Shown piece after piece: positions 33,427 through 45,511 of a stretch of 64,000 bases of DNA. Each line of letters begins with the position of its first letter. Within the stretch, counting starts at the first letter, position 1. Source of the DNA: Arctopsyche grandis (lineage: Eukaryota > Arthropoda > Insecta > Trichoptera > Hydropsychidae); the NCBI RefSeq assembly GCF_051622035.1, contig NC_135361.1, positions 4,779,001 through 4,843,000 on the forward strand, in the 5' to 3' direction. The notes below the pieces were generated by a model. That model did not search any database, was not told where the DNA came from, and saw only the letters and a program-made list of their open reading frames with translations. The translations under genes were made by a program, and so were the position numbers.

Positions 33427-33702
33427 AGGATGGAGTAGGACAAAGTAGATAGAGTAAAGAGATTGAAATGGTAATGGGCGGGCCACGTGGCTAAAAGAAT
33501 GGATGAAAGATGGACAAAAGAAGTGCTTAAATGGTACCCGAGAGAATACAATAGGGTAAAAGAAAGATGGGTGGAAGAAATAAGGAAAATGTGTGGGGTG
33601 AGATGGATGAGTGTGGCGCAAAACAGAGATGAGTAGAAGCGTGTTGGAGAGGCCTTCATCCAGCAGTGGATAGTGAATGGCTGTAGATGATGATGATGAT
33701 AA
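33427..33702 (+). mobile_element. RTE-type LINE 3' end (RTE-2)
   Basis: Frame fragments read GHVAKRMDERWTKEVLKWYP, RWVEEIRKMCGVRWMSVAQN and GEAFIQQWIVNG, the typical C-terminus of RTE-type reverse transcriptases. It ends in the microsatellite (GAT)n near 33687-33700, as is usual for RTE 3' ends. It abuts the 3' end of the R1 copy. Confidence 0.88.
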
Positions 33703-34640
33703 ACTGTAGTAAAATATGATCTAAGACATATTTTCTATTGTCTATTTGTTTTTATTTTATAGCGTGAACAATTTATCTATGTTTTATAGTTGAACAATTG
33801 AGCTTGATTTGTATCATATTCCGGTCTGTATTTTCTGAGAAAAAGTAATATAGGATAAGTCAACAGAATTCATTCACACGAATTAATTATTCCGAGATTT
33901 AAAATGTATCATAATATAATATTTTTTGGAGTATTTTTGTTAATAGCAAGATAAAGATGGCTAGTTTAAGTAAAAAACAAAACTTATAAGAATACATGCA
34001 GGATATTAACAGTATGATATGGTTAAATCAAAACAATAACAATGCATATAGGGAATGATATATTTTATATATGTAATCATTATATTAGATAAAATTTGTT
34101 ATTTCAAACTCGTATCTATTATTTTACTTAATATAACTAACTTCAAACTTATTTTCGTTCAAAGTGAAAGCTATATGTATATGTATAATATAGAATTACT
34201 CACTTCGTACGGCTCTGTGTATACTATTAAGTAATTTTAATTGAATTTTCTCTTGTCCTTGAGTTCTTGTGGTCCTGTCACCTTTTATTCTCACACCGAT
34301 TGTTTTTCTTAGTAGTTTTTGTCTGACTAGCAAGCTAGATAGAATACCGGGACAACTGACCCGTGCACCAGGACTTGGGGACACAGATCTACATATAAAC
34401 CGGGACGTATGGCAACCCTATACTACAAGCTAACACTGTGGGCAAATGTTGAAAGGGATTTTTATACTAAAAAGTCGTTTTCCCAAATGATATTTACCCA
34501 AAAAATATATAGAAAATTTGATAAAACAGTCGTTAATATTAAAAACTAAAAAAAACATTACATGTCGACGATATATAAAAATATGGAACATTACAAGTTA
34601 ACGATATATAGAAGCAAGAGTATAATGCGGTATAGAATTC
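33703..34640. other. AT-rich stretch; possible hAT-like edge near 34425
   Basis: Mostly AT-rich with no gene. In reverse from about 34425 the sequence reads TAGGGTTGCCATACGTCCCG and later a second GTCCCGG word. This resembles the ends of some hAT-type elements, but the other end was not found. Confidence 0.3.
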
Positions 34641-34642
34641 GC

Positions 34643-35230
34643 ACTAAGCAAATTTCTCTTTTATGATTGAGAAAGTGCAAAAACCATTTCTTCGTTTCCT
34701 ATATAAGAAAGAGATTGGGTACCCATATCTCTACCCTACTCCTTTTCTTTTTGGCATGCTTGGGTATAATTCCTTTGAACTTCTGAAAAACTTCTCATTA
34801 GTTCGTTTTGCTCTCCAGCTTCTATGTGGTAATAAGTCATGTCCGTCGTTGCTGGAACAGTTGGGACTTTATGTCCCTAATCATTATGCATGTACGTGTT
34901 AGACATCACTATTTGATAGTTGTACCTCCTGCTCGCACGGTTCTTTATCAAATGGCTCCTTTTCCAAAAGCTATCTGACTTCTCAATTAAACCGTTGATG
35001 CTGAGTCTGAATATGATATTTCCCATCTCAGTGAGCGTAGCCTATCGGAGATTATTTTAACTTATTTGTTTGGTATTGGCGCTCATCATTATTTTAATAA
35101 TTGAACGTGATGTATGAGTGGAATTTTTATATTCTCTCTTCCATTTGGGCCTCGCAGGGATGTTTCGTATTTGCGGCTGGTTCTTATATATCGGTGCTTA
35201 TATACTTTGTATTTTATTTTTTGATATTTG
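34643..35230 (+). mobile_element. Jockey/CR1-type LINE 3' fragment (LINE-E)
   Basis: It encodes MIEKVQKPFLRFLYKKEIGY, YPTPFLFGMLGYNSFELLKN and LLCGNKSCPSLLEQLGLYVP. Frameshifts follow, with VVPPARTVL and PFPKA..L, then CTTCCATTTGGGCCTCGCAG. It is homologous to 43105-44230 and 57131-57990 (both reverse). It breaks off abruptly into RTE-1 sequence. Confidence 0.88.
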
Positions 35231-35835
35231 ATCTAAGAATCCGCATCGAGATGGCTAGAACAGCATTTATCAAAATGAAGGCGGCGCTTACAAACAAGCA
35301 TCTCAATCTTCGTACGCTTTTGAAATTTGCGAAGAGCGTCGTCTGAAAATACATATAACTACATATAACTTTTCAATGTCTTCAGTTTTCAGTCAACTGT
35401 GAAGTAACACATCCATGTAGTAACAGTGTTACTATATGGATGTGAAACGTGGACTCTGAAGACCAGGTTGATCAGCCGCATCGAAGCTTTTGAGATTTGG
35501 GTCTACAGGCGTATGCTGAAGATCCCGTGAACCAAAAAATATCAAATGAAGCTGTTCTCAGCATGATCAAGCGGAGAAAGATAAAGTACCTCGGACACAT
35601 GATACGGGGTCCAAAATACGAATTTCTCCGTTTGATAATCACGGGGAAAATAGAAGGTAAAAAATGGATTGCCAGGAAAAAGTTGTCTTGGCTTCAAAAC
35701 ATGCGCATGTCGACCGATATGAGCGCCGAAGACTTTTTCCGAACCGCTGAAGACCGATGCGGATATCTTCAAATAATCGACGAGGTGGTCGCCAACGTCC
35801 GAATTTGGACAGGACATTGAGAGGAAGAAGATTAT
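35231..35835 (+). mobile_element. RTE-type LINE fragment (RTE-1)
   Basis: It starts in mid-frame with LRIRIEMARTAFIKMKAALT, is interrupted at about 35345-35410, and resumes with MGLQAYAEDPVNQKISNEAV, then MIKRRKIKYLGHMIRGPKYE and IDEVVANVRIWTGH before a stop at 35818-35820. It is homologous to 10835-11490. It is 5'-truncated and was inserted into, or recombined with, LINE-E at about 35230. Confidence 0.88.
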
Positions 35836-35998
35836 TCTTTATGATTATTTATAAATGTATTTTTTGTCTATGTACTGCTATGTACCTCGCTTATCAATGA
35901 CAGGAGTGCCGGACTTTGCCCAACCCAGTGTTATGTATGTACATATGTACATATGTACCTCGCTTATCAATGTAGTTGATTAACCAGTAGGGCTAAGA

Positions 35999-36092
35999 CA
36001 CACCTAATTTAACAAGTAACACCATTGATGTGTGGCACACCTAATTTAATAAGACATACCATTGATTTGTGGCACACCTAATTTACTGACTA
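35999..36092. repeat. Tandem repeat, about 38-bp unit, 2.4 copies
   Basis: ACACCTAATTTAA begins units at 35999, 36037 and 36074. Each of the first two continues to CCATTGATKTGTGGC. Confidence 0.85.
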
Positions 36093-36099
36093 ACCGAAA

Positions 36100-36700
36100 T
36101 TGTACGACACGTGTCTTCAACACTTCATTGTTTTAAAGAAGAGTATATAATCTCATTACTGTTAGAATTAGTTAGTCATCACCATCGACTCCGAATAGAC
36201 AGTCATCATCATCGACTCCGCAGATGACAGTCGTTAGTCATTTCGAAAGCCCGGATAACCAGGATGCCGCTCATTGTTCAAATATTGTAAATGCATTTTT
36301 AAAGGTTTGCCGAACCTTTTTTAAAAAGCATTTACAACAATTGAACAATGGGCAGTGCGTTTTGAGTACGTACTCTAGTCATTACCATCGACTCCGTATA
36401 GTCAGTCATATAATATCGACCCCGCAGGTGATGGTCAACACATCAACAGCAGAACATAGTAAAATAGTGAAGCAAAGTTAAAGTGAAATAGTTCTACGCA
36501 CCTCATTTAAATTCATAATCATTCTATAATTAAATCATTCGTTTTTCGAATATATCTAAACATAAGATAAATGTAACGTAATAATAATAATAAATAAATC
36601 TTAGTTAGTTAACTAAGTAGTTTTAAAATATTATCAATCTTTCATTGAAATGCTGCAGTGGTAATTTTGGTGGCAGCGGTGGGATGAGTAAACTAAAAAA
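36100..36700 (+). mobile_element. Possible LTR/leader of a retrotransposon
   Basis: GAGTATATAATCTCATT (TATA-like, 36141), repeated CATCGACTCCG words, an AATAAA-rich segment near 36590, and downstream TTTTGGTGGCAGCGGTGGGA, a primer-binding-site-like word. These suggest an LTR plus leader. No second LTR, gag or pol was found, so this is tentative. Confidence 0.3.
36272..36350. repeat. Long imperfect hairpin
   Basis: Arms at 36272-36307 and 36313-36350 (CATTGTTCAA, TGTAAATGC, AAAGGTT with their complements) are separated by about 5 bases. The stem is about 33 bp with small bulges. Confidence 0.85.
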
Positions 36701-38275
36701 TAAATAAATCTTTCATTGGAACGTGACAGTACATTGTACATATGTATATGTCCATATATGTATATTTTTTTATCATTTCTCTGTATTTTATCGACCATTG
36801 CGGCTCTAGGGACACCTGTAATCCCACAACGGTCCAAACTTAATTTTAAATAAATAAATAAATATGAAACGATAGGTGCACGTTAATTGTTTGTAATATT
36901 TTTGAGACATTAACTATTTCAATATGGTTATAAAAAATAAAAAAAAGATTCAAAAACCACGGTGGCCGCTCGTGAATAACATTACAATATATGTAATATA
37001 TCGCACGTTTCTCAAATTAACTTTCTCGCTCGCTTTTAGCGCTCCCGAGAGAGCTGCGGCAGAAAGAAACGGCTTGGTCGGTTGCTGTTGCACTTTTACG
37101 ACAGGGACGTAAAATAAAGAGTATAATAATAAAAAATAAAGTAAAAAATAAAAAAAATGCCAGTGTGCAAATAGAAGAAACGCGGCTTCCGCAAGCTCGA
37201 GCGAGAACTTCTAAATAACAATGAAGTACTCGTACGTATTATATACATACATTTTGCATATACGAATATTATATCAACCGTGGCCTCGACAATTGCTCAA
37301 CTTTTCTCGTGCTTTATTGCTCGCCTAACTTAAAATATGATTATTTTCTTTTCGGTTTGGTAACTGCCCCGCGCACGACACCGTAATACTCTCTGCCCTC
37401 TCAATTTATTACATTCAAGTGACAAAAATACCAAAAGATCTCTTTTTAGACAACGAAAAGTCCTTAATAAGAGATATTCAGCATGCAAGCTGATGAAATT
37501 TTGTTGTTTATTATTTTTAATTTATTTCGTTCTGAGAATAATATAATGGATGACGCACAAGTTACCAATTTTGCTATGTTTTTTTTTGTCTTTTATTATT
37601 GCTATTTCGATTCAATCTTATTACCGCTCCTATTGAATTGAAAGGTTGGAAAAATAAATAGACGTTCATTGTATTTTTTTATACGAACGAGTGTTTCTTT
37701 TATTTTTTTATTAATTTTTATTTTAAACGCACAATAACAGGCAGAAAGCATTCGGATTTAAACAAAAAAGTTTGAGCCCCATTTAAAGTATATCTACTTA
37801 ACTTGAAACGATTTGTAATTTTGTATTTATATGTATGTATGTATAATTGAGTACATATTAGAATGGTTCTTAGTTTTTTGACAAATTTATCTGATTTTTA
37901 AATTTATTTGAGTTAAATTGATTATATTTCCTGTACAATATCGATGGTATTTTAATTAATTGATATACAGAATTCACAAAAATATACATATCATTACTAT
38001 GAAAATTGAGTGATCATATGTACATACATATATGAGCTGTTATATTTGAAAAGTCTAATTTTCAGTTCCAAAAACATTATTTTTGTTTGACTTAATTCTT
38101 AAATTGTTATAATTCCATATCTCCAGAAACTTGAAAAAGCAGAATAAACGTATTACAGGCCATCCGTATATTTTAAGTTTTGCGAAATATTTCTCAAAAT
38201 GAAGAAAAGTGTACTATGCCACATCCTATAACGGTTCAATATATATGTATGTAGGTTTTTTATACAATATTCGAT
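36701..38275. other. AT-rich stretch with one CpG-richer block
   Basis: Bases about 36950-37220 are CpG-richer (GCTCGCTTTTAGCGCTCCCG). The rest is AT-rich with short homopolymers. No gene was recognised. Confidence 0.3.
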
Positions 38276-38288
38276 GAGGCTTGTTTGA

Positions 38289-38486
38289 TTTTTGATTTTT
38301 AAATGCTTTCTATTATTACGAAATTATGTTCACAATATATCTTATATCTATTTTAATAGCTATTGATCTACTGATCATTTTCTATTTTACAATTTAATTT
38401 AATTTGGTTAGTAATCATAGTATTATATTATTCTAATGTTAATCTATAGCATAATAGGAAAAATAGCTCAAAAACCTATTTACAAT
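38289..38486 (-). mobile_element. Jockey-like LINE 3' UTR fragment
   Basis: A 198-bp insertion flanked by the 13-bp duplication GAGGCTTGTTTGA / GAGGCGTGTTTGA (38276-38288 and 38487-38499, one mismatch). The sequence is the shared 3' UTR only (CTATTTTAATAGCTATTGAT and ATCATTTTCTATTTTACAA). Confidence 0.9.
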
Positions 38487-38623
38487 GAGGCGTGTTTGAA
38501 GTTTTCTTTAGATGTACCTTAAATTTTAAATTATTGATATTCCAATACAGAGAAGGTCCTTTGAAGGACTACTGCTACTACTTTAAACAAATTTAAATTG
38601 TCAGTTGATATTTTATTCGATAA

Positions 38624-38647
38624 GATCGCTGACATTTGTCAGCGATC
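38624..38647. repeat. Perfect short hairpin
   Basis: GATCGCTGACA and TGTCAGCGATC are separated by TT. Confidence 0.9.
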
Positions 38648-38649
38648 GT

Positions 38650-39732
38650 TTTTCCTTTTAAAATATATCGGCATATATACCAGTTAGAGTCAATATCACT
38701 TACACGTATGCTTTTATGGAATAAAACATTATACGACCAATTATATACATACATACATATGAAAATAAATCCATTTGACTTGAAAAAAATAGTTTCAATA
38801 TTACCAGGCGTGCTTGTATACATTTTATTTTTATTTTAAATGGGAATAATATTTTTCTTTCGCAATCACAACATTTGATAGTTTTTTTGTCGATTTTTCC
38901 CACTTTTCTTTTGTGCTGTTTTTCCGCAAACGCCACGTCGACGATGTGTTCTCCTTCTCTTTCTATCCTTAGCTTTTCGCTTGCATAAAGAAAGAGACGG
39001 AGACATTCGCTTATGAAAAATATCATTAAAACTTTTCATTTGGAGACGTCGACTGACTGGACACGGCCGGTTTTTTCCTCTTGTTTATTTTCAATATACG
39101 CGGTTTTCCCCTTCATCCCTCCCAGATCCGCCCCCGAGCTATCGTCCGGTTTATTTTCAACGACAACAATACGAGTAAATAAAAATCGGCATTTGCTCTT
39201 ATTTTTCGAGAGCGAAAAAAATATTTCGTATCGCAAATCTCGTATTTTCTCTACACTCCTAGCGCTGAGTGAAACGAAATCTCTATGCAAACTTTGAACG
39301 AAGCTCAAACTACATATGTATATGCTGAATATAAATTTTAATCGTAAATTTTCTGTGCCTTCTACCTAATCATTAGGTAGAAGGCACGAATTAAACTCTG
39401 AATTTAATTTTTTATTTAGTTAACGCATTATTAATTCTTAGAATATTTTCTTTAATCAATACAAATGTCTCTAAAAGCTTTTATACTCTGATATACAAAT
39501 CCCTCTTGGTTGATTTATTCCAGTAAATTGTTAATTCCTTCTTACTCCCAAATCACTTAAAATGTATAAGCACTTATCGAAATTTCCTTTAATGAAATTT
39601 AGGAAGGCTTAAAATTTTCCATTTATTCAATATTTTTAGTTGTCTAATATAGTTTATTTAAAAATAAACCTTCAGATTGACCTTTACTTTGGACCAAAGT
39701 TTAGTTATATATTATTTAGTATACATATTTCA
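38650..39732. other. Unannotated stretch
   Basis: Bases about 38930-39300 are CpG-richer, with overlapping open frames on both strands and no recognised domain. The rest is AT-rich and contains the palindrome at 39355-39387. Confidence 0.3.
39355..39387. repeat. Perfect 33-bp palindrome
   Basis: Two 16-base arms (GTGCCTTCTACCTAAT and its exact complement) flank a single C. Confidence 0.95.
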
Positions 39733-40030
39733 TTGTTGAAACGGTTCCTCCATCAAATTGGCAAAAACCTTCCTACCCACTATGTCACCAATACCCGAAT
39801 TTTATTTATTTAAAATATGTAAAAAATTATATACAAGTCTAAATCCATAGATGTCCCTATGGATTAATTCACTTATTAATTAAAAGTTAATTTCGTGTTC
39901 TTCAGCATATTGAAATTCAGCGATTTATGTAATAAAAAGTGCTGCAATTTTTTTAATTGGCTAGGAGGCGCATTGGGGTTTACCTTTTAGGCTTTCCTGG
40001 TATGTATCTATGTAAATAAAAAATAAAATA
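39733..40030 (+). repeat. SINE-A copy lacking the tRNA head
   Basis: Body words AACGGTTCCTCCATCAAATT and ATTTCGTGTTCTTCAGC, then the tail GAGGCGCATTGGGG and CCTGGTATGTATC with A-rich sequence. The hAT MITE at 40040 begins directly behind it. Confidence 0.82.
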
Positions 40031-40039
40031 TATAAGTAG

Positions 40040-40736
40040 CAGTGGCGTGCCGTCCATGGATGCTGTGGATGCTGCGCATCCCTTTTTCATACCGTTTGTT
40101 TTATGAATTTCTTAGTTTTATTTCTCTTTCATTTATTTTTTGATTACGTAATTATGATATATACGATCTTTTGTCTAATCCAAAATTGACATAAACGAGC
40201 ATCCCCGTTGAAAAGCCGTAGCAGTCTGCGCGACCGGTGCTTGTTTACCATCAAGCTTGTATTACCATGGATGCTGAAGTTCTCTACGAATCTTTTGCGC
40301 ATGCGCATAAGTGAGCTGTCACTCTTGCGTATGCGCATGAGTGAGACGACTCTACAGTCGTCTCGCTCGCGCGACACTTGCTCTGGAATCAAAATCTTCT
40401 TTTGCGTATGTATGGACTTGATTCGTTGATTGATATTTCGTACGCTACATCCTAAGTTATTTACTTTTATTATTTTAGTGTAATTTATTAAAAATGTACT
40501 AAAAAGGACATTTGCTTCTCTAACATATGTATGTACATATAATGAAAAAGAGATCATTGTTAAGAACCAAAAACCCACACCAATATTGAATATTCATTCA
40601 AATACGAAAACATATCAAAGACATTTTAATAAATATAAATATGACAATGTTTGGAAGACTAAAATAAAATTTAAAATAATAAACTGATCGTGTTTTGGAC
40701 AGGATCCTCTGGTTCAAAAGTCACCGCACGCCACTG
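40040..40736 (+). mobile_element. hAT-type MITE, uninterrupted copy
   Basis: 697 bp with ends CAGTGGCGTGCC and GCACGCCACTG, flanked by ATAAGTAG (40032-40039) and GTAAGTAG (40737-40744), an 8-bp duplication with one mismatch. It is the empty-site reference for the nested insertions in 19880-21542. The open frame at 40144-40578 is broken in the sister copy and matches no transposase. Confidence 0.92.
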
Positions 40737-40744
40737 GTAAGTAG

Positions 40745-41805
40745 GTATATAGTACTCAGTATTTTCATTTTTGTTAGGCTTAAGCTAGTAACTGTTTAAT
40801 ATAAGTACCTGTTTTATAAATGAAACAAGTTTTGAAGATAGTGAAAATTTGGCTAAAATAAGGCAGTATTTAATTTTCAGCATATTTGTATTTTATTTAA
40901 AAATACTGAATTCATACTTGGATATTCCGAAAATGGTAAAATCTAGAATAATACAGTATTCGGTTTAATTGTCAAGTTATCTATGGTGCCGAATGAAACG
41001 ACTAACGATCATTAAACGCCCGTAAGTCTACAGATCATATCGAATGGGCGTTACGTGACGTAACGTCCCGTGGAAAACCCTTCAATTTTATAAATCATCG
41101 TCGGCCATTTTTCCCCAGCCGAAAAAATACACACATATATACAGTATATGTATGTTCAGATAGCCATCGTTTGATGGGGGGCAGGCGATAAGCATTAGTA
41201 TAATCACGACCCATTAGTGACCTCTGTAGGGTGACCCCTCGTCGTTCTCTCTCTCTCTCATTCCCTTCTCTTCACCCCTTAATCTTTTTTCCGACGTGGC
41301 CCAAATTATAGATCTCATACTACCCCACTTCCCCTGTTTTCTCTCCAAACGCAGGTCTTTTCTCAAGACTGGGTACTTGTCTCGGTGAGACGATAATTCG
41401 GAAATTTCTCACCCTTTGTTGTTCACACCGTTGCCGGTCATTACTCATTTGCCCGAGCTCAATTTGCCCGGCTTGGCAATAAGGGAATGGGAAATGGGCA
41501 AGAGAATGGTTTATGTATTTACATTTATGTGTGTACCTTTCTGTATTATGTGTACCAAACAATGATATTTTTTTCTATTAAAATATTCAAGATTTGATTC
41601 GTTATTCTTATGCTTGAGCTTTCTTTCATAGTCTTGTCTAACTAAAGCATTTTATACATACATAATTTACATTTATAAAACTAAGGTAATGGTAATTTGA
41701 ATTTAATATGTGTGTGTATAAAGGGAAACACTTTCTTTGATATTCGTGATATATTCCAATTATATTGGACTCTTCTCTACACGACACATATTTTATATAG
41801 TAGGG
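40745..41805. other. Unannotated stretch with a CpG-richer block
   Basis: Bases about 40980-41480 are CpG-richer, with pyrimidine tracts (CTCTCTCTCTC at about 41250). No gene was recognised. Confidence 0.3.
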
Positions 41806-41811
41806 GTAAAG

Positions 41812-42010
41812 AATTGTAAATAGTTTTTTGAGCTCTTTTTCCTATTATGCTGTAAATTATCATTAGAATAATATAATACTATGAGTACTAACAAAATTAA
41901 ATTAAAATTATAAAATAGAAAATGATCAGCAGATCAGTAGCTATTAAAATAGATATAAGATGTATTGTGAACATAATTTAGTAATAATAAAAAGCATTTA
42001 AAAATTAAAA
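41812..42010 (+). mobile_element. Jockey-like LINE 3' UTR fragment
   Basis: GAATTGTAAATAGTTTTTTG to CATTTAAAAATTAAAA, matching the 3' UTR of 13006-13629. A short direct repeat ATATAGT flanks it. Confidence 0.85.
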
Positions 42011-42889
42011 AATATAGTCTTCATTTTTCAAAATGTTTTTTAAAATTTTCAATAAGTATACATATGTATGTATGTAAGTCTCTTTGCTATTATCATGACT
42101 AACATGAAATTAGAGGTTGGAATGGGATGATTTTTTTTAATTTTCGATCTTTAAATAAATTACCAAACTTTTATAAACAAAGTTGTGCTCAATGGAGAAT
42201 TAAAAAGAAAAGAAAAAACCATTTATACAAATATATGAATTCGAATATACATACATATGTACATTCATATAATGCGTGCATGTAAAGTTCAATTGATTTT
42301 TATAATAAAGTTGTACAAATTCTAATAACTTGTATTGAAATTCAATAAGCCTGAAAAATGCAGAATACTATTATTATTCATGATATAATCGCAATAAGGT
42401 TCGATAACTATTAATTATACATTTAAAATATCTTAAGGTACACTAGGTCACTATACTTAATTATCGAAATTCTCAATATTTACATGAGTATTAGTACAAT
42501 ATAAAATTATATATGGCAGCAAACTACAAAGGTAAACTTATATGACGCAGTTCTGAGAAGGCTCTATGTGTATTTCTGTGTTAAAAGATTCTATTTCGGC
42601 TGGTTTCAAGTTATTTTAACATCCGTATTGAAATAACCTCATATAATATGTCATTAATATTATATTTGATTCATTCAGGTTCTACTCAATTCATCAATCG
42701 TGAATGATTCATACATATGTATGTGTAGTAGTCGGTTTTATATACATATTTGATGTATTTGAAATAATTTTGTGTTCAATACATAATCTTTATATTCAAT
42801 AAATTTTGTCAGAAAAACATGGCGGGTAATTAGCGGAAAATCCATCTAAAAAGAAAACCGTACGAGTGTTTGTAATACGCATTGTCGAC
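42011..42889. other. AT-rich stretch, nothing recognised
   Basis: AT-rich with CATA/TATG microsatellites. No coding motif. Confidence 0.3.
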
Positions 42890-43090
42890 GAATGCGTACT
42901 GATAAATTTTAGCCCAAAAGTACAAAAAGCAACTTGATATGAGGCTTGTAATTATTGTTCACCATCGAACTATAAAAATCGATTGAAATATCCATCGTTG
43001 ACCAAACCGCACAAATTGGCAAAGCTTAAAAACGATTTGAAGACTGTAGCAATTTTAGCTCAGTTAGAATAGAATAGGCTTGTAAAAATG
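42890..43090 (+). repeat. Diverged R1-related fragment
   Basis: TATAAAAATCGATTGAAATA, CATCGTTGACCAAACCGCAC and GGCAAAGCTTAAAAACGAT match the second half of the repeat at 13740-14035. Confidence 0.55.
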
Positions 43091-43104
43091 GCATCAATTT
43101 TATT

Positions 43105-44230
43105 TATTTATTGATTTAAAGTTTGGACCATTGTAGCATTACAGGAATGCCTAATGCGCCAAAATAGTCAAAAATATAACAGAAAAGAAACGAAATCATA
43201 ACTAAAGAAATCAGACATGAAAAAAACAATATATATATACATATATACATAAACAACACATTTAACCCAACCATAAAAATAATAAGCTACATATATAATA
43301 GCGGATAGTAATAATAATAACAAATAATAAAAAACAACAAAGAAGGGAATGTCTAATAAAAGAATAAAGAGAAAGAAAAATAAATATAAATATATGTATA
43401 TATATATACAGACAATAATACATTTATACATAATCATAAAAAACAATAGCAGATAACATAAAAATATCAAATATAAAACATAACATAAGGAATGTCTTGT
43501 ACCTACAGCCAGTTCCAAAAAATAAGAACCAACTGCAAATACAAAACATCTCTGTGAGGCCCAAATGGAAGAGAGTAAATCAAGAAGTTCCATACATAAA
43601 TCACAATCAATCATAAAAAGAAATGATGAGCGCAGACTATCAGACAAATACTTTAGAATAATATCCAACAATTTACGCTCACTAAGGTGGAAAATATTAC
43701 ATTCAGACTCAGCAGTAACGATTTCATTAAGAAGTCGAATAGCTCTTGGAATAGGAGCCATTTGAAAAAGAATAGTAAGAGCAGGAGGGACAACCATCAA
43801 ATGATGATGTCTACCACGCACATAAATACTAGGGACTTAAACTTAAGTCCCAACTGTTCCAGCAACAACGGGCATGACGTATTACCACGAAGTAGCTGGA
43901 GAACAAAACGAGTTAATGAGAAGTTTCTCCGAAGTTCAAGGGAATTATACCCAAGCATGCCCAAAAGGAAGGGAGTAGGGTAGAGATATGGGTAATACCC
44001 ATATTCTTTCCTATATAGGAAACGAAGGAATGCTTTGTGCACTTTCTCAATCATCAGAGAGTAATTCGCTTCATATGGATTCCACATAATCAAATTATAT
44101 TCCAGCTTACTTCTCAAAAGCGAGTTGAAAAGCAAGCGAGAAGATAAAGGGTTGGAGAATAGCCTAGCATATATCAAGTCAAATCCAAGTTGACGAAAGG
44201 AAATGTGAGCGAATGTCTTGATGTGGTTGT
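43105..44230 (-). mobile_element. Jockey/CR1-type LINE 3' fragment (LINE-E)
   Basis: The longest LINE-E copy. 44177-43797 encodes RSKLEYNLIMWNPYEANYSL, MIEKVHKAFLRFLYRKEYGY, LLGMLGYNSLELRRNFSLTR and LLRGNTSCPLLLEQLGL. After a frameshift it reads MVVPPALTILFQMAPIPRAI and LLNEIVTAESECNIFHLSER. Then comes a low-complexity 3' UTR rich in TTTAT/ATAT, ending GGCATTCCTGTAATGCTACA. The 217-codon frame at 43168-43821 is mostly this UTR. Confidence 0.88.
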
Positions 44231-45511
44231 GTAAAGTGAGTTAAATCTTTGATTGATTGATTGGAATCGTAAATCGTTTAAAATTCCCAACTGAAAATAT
44301 TCATAGACATATTATAACGTTAAAAACGGACGAGTTTTAATATATAATGTCTTAAATTTTATTTAGTCAGCGTGGGAAAATTTGCGTGTCGGCGTAGCAT
44401 TACGAAAAATTTCTAATATACGCACACGCATAAATAAACATACGTACGTATTATATTATAGGTATACATACATACATACATATATATGTATGTAAATTGC
44501 ACACGCACGTACACATTCGCATATCAAAGGTCAGAATCATAATGCCCTTCGCATAAATCACACAGCGTTTTGGCCCTGCCTGTTGTAAATTTGCACTGCA
44601 TTACCGGAAAAGCGTCGGCTACACCGGAACCCCTTTATTGTTAATACTAATTCGATATTTCGTATTACACAGTGAATTTTTACGATTTTTCCAGTGCTAA
44701 GCTGTTTTTTTACAAATTCAAATTACACGCAAATGCACTTAGTTTTATCAGAGGGTTGTTACTTTTGACGCAATGTACATATGCGTTTAGTTGCATACTA
44801 CATAATGTGGTTTTATGATCGTGTCGTAAATGACGTTGGATTTTCACTAACAATTTTGGTACTGTTAAAACTGCCAAGTTTAATGCCTATTATTTTTCAT
44901 TCAAATTAACCATTGATGTGGAATAATATTATATAACTAGGATTATGAAACAATAATGCCTTTCTATACCTAATATGAGTTAAGATACGTTTTCAATTGA
45001 ACTAATTGCCCATTTGTTATTGTAATCGTCTTTTTGGACGTTTATGTAATTAGCCAGAGCGAATGTTTTTGTTTTTAATATTTGGAAATGAGTGTAAAAC
45101 TTCTATGGAAAAATAATGTATTTAATTTATATTTTGTGTATACTACAGTATTTTATTGTTAATGTAGTAGTGCATAATTGTATTAAAAAATAATACTTTC
45201 AATTTTTGTATAGATAGAATACATTTAGTTGAACTTTTAATTAAAAGAATTGTCCAATTATTATTGTAATCGTCGTTTCAGCTTTTAATTAATCAGACAT
45301 AATGCTTATATTTTCGCAATTAAATTTGGAAATTTAGGGGAAAACTTAAACGATGAATGTATTTTAAATGCTTTAGTTGTGTATTAAATAATTTTTAATA
45401 ATTATACTGGCAGACTAATTAATATCTCATCATATTTTTGGGGTTTTTAAGTGCATATTTATATATTTTCAAACGTGTTTTCTTAATTAATATACATATA
45501 TACAAAGGTAA
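44231..45511. other. AT-rich stretch, nothing recognised
   Basis: CATA/TATG repeats at 44465-44500. Slightly CpG-richer at about 44370-44700. No gene. Confidence 0.3.

Noticed and set aside
35999..36092. Regularly spaced repeats suggestive of CRISPR
   Set aside because: Units are contiguous and degenerate, with no spacers. The window is an animal genome.
40144..40578. 144-codon open frame
   Set aside because: It lies within a hAT MITE, is broken in the sister copy at 19968-20228, and has no transposase motif.
43168..43821. 217-codon minus-strand open frame, the longest in the window
   Set aside because: It is the end of the LINE-E ORF in one frame running into a low-complexity 3' UTR (Tyr/Phe/Ile-rich), not a cellular gene.
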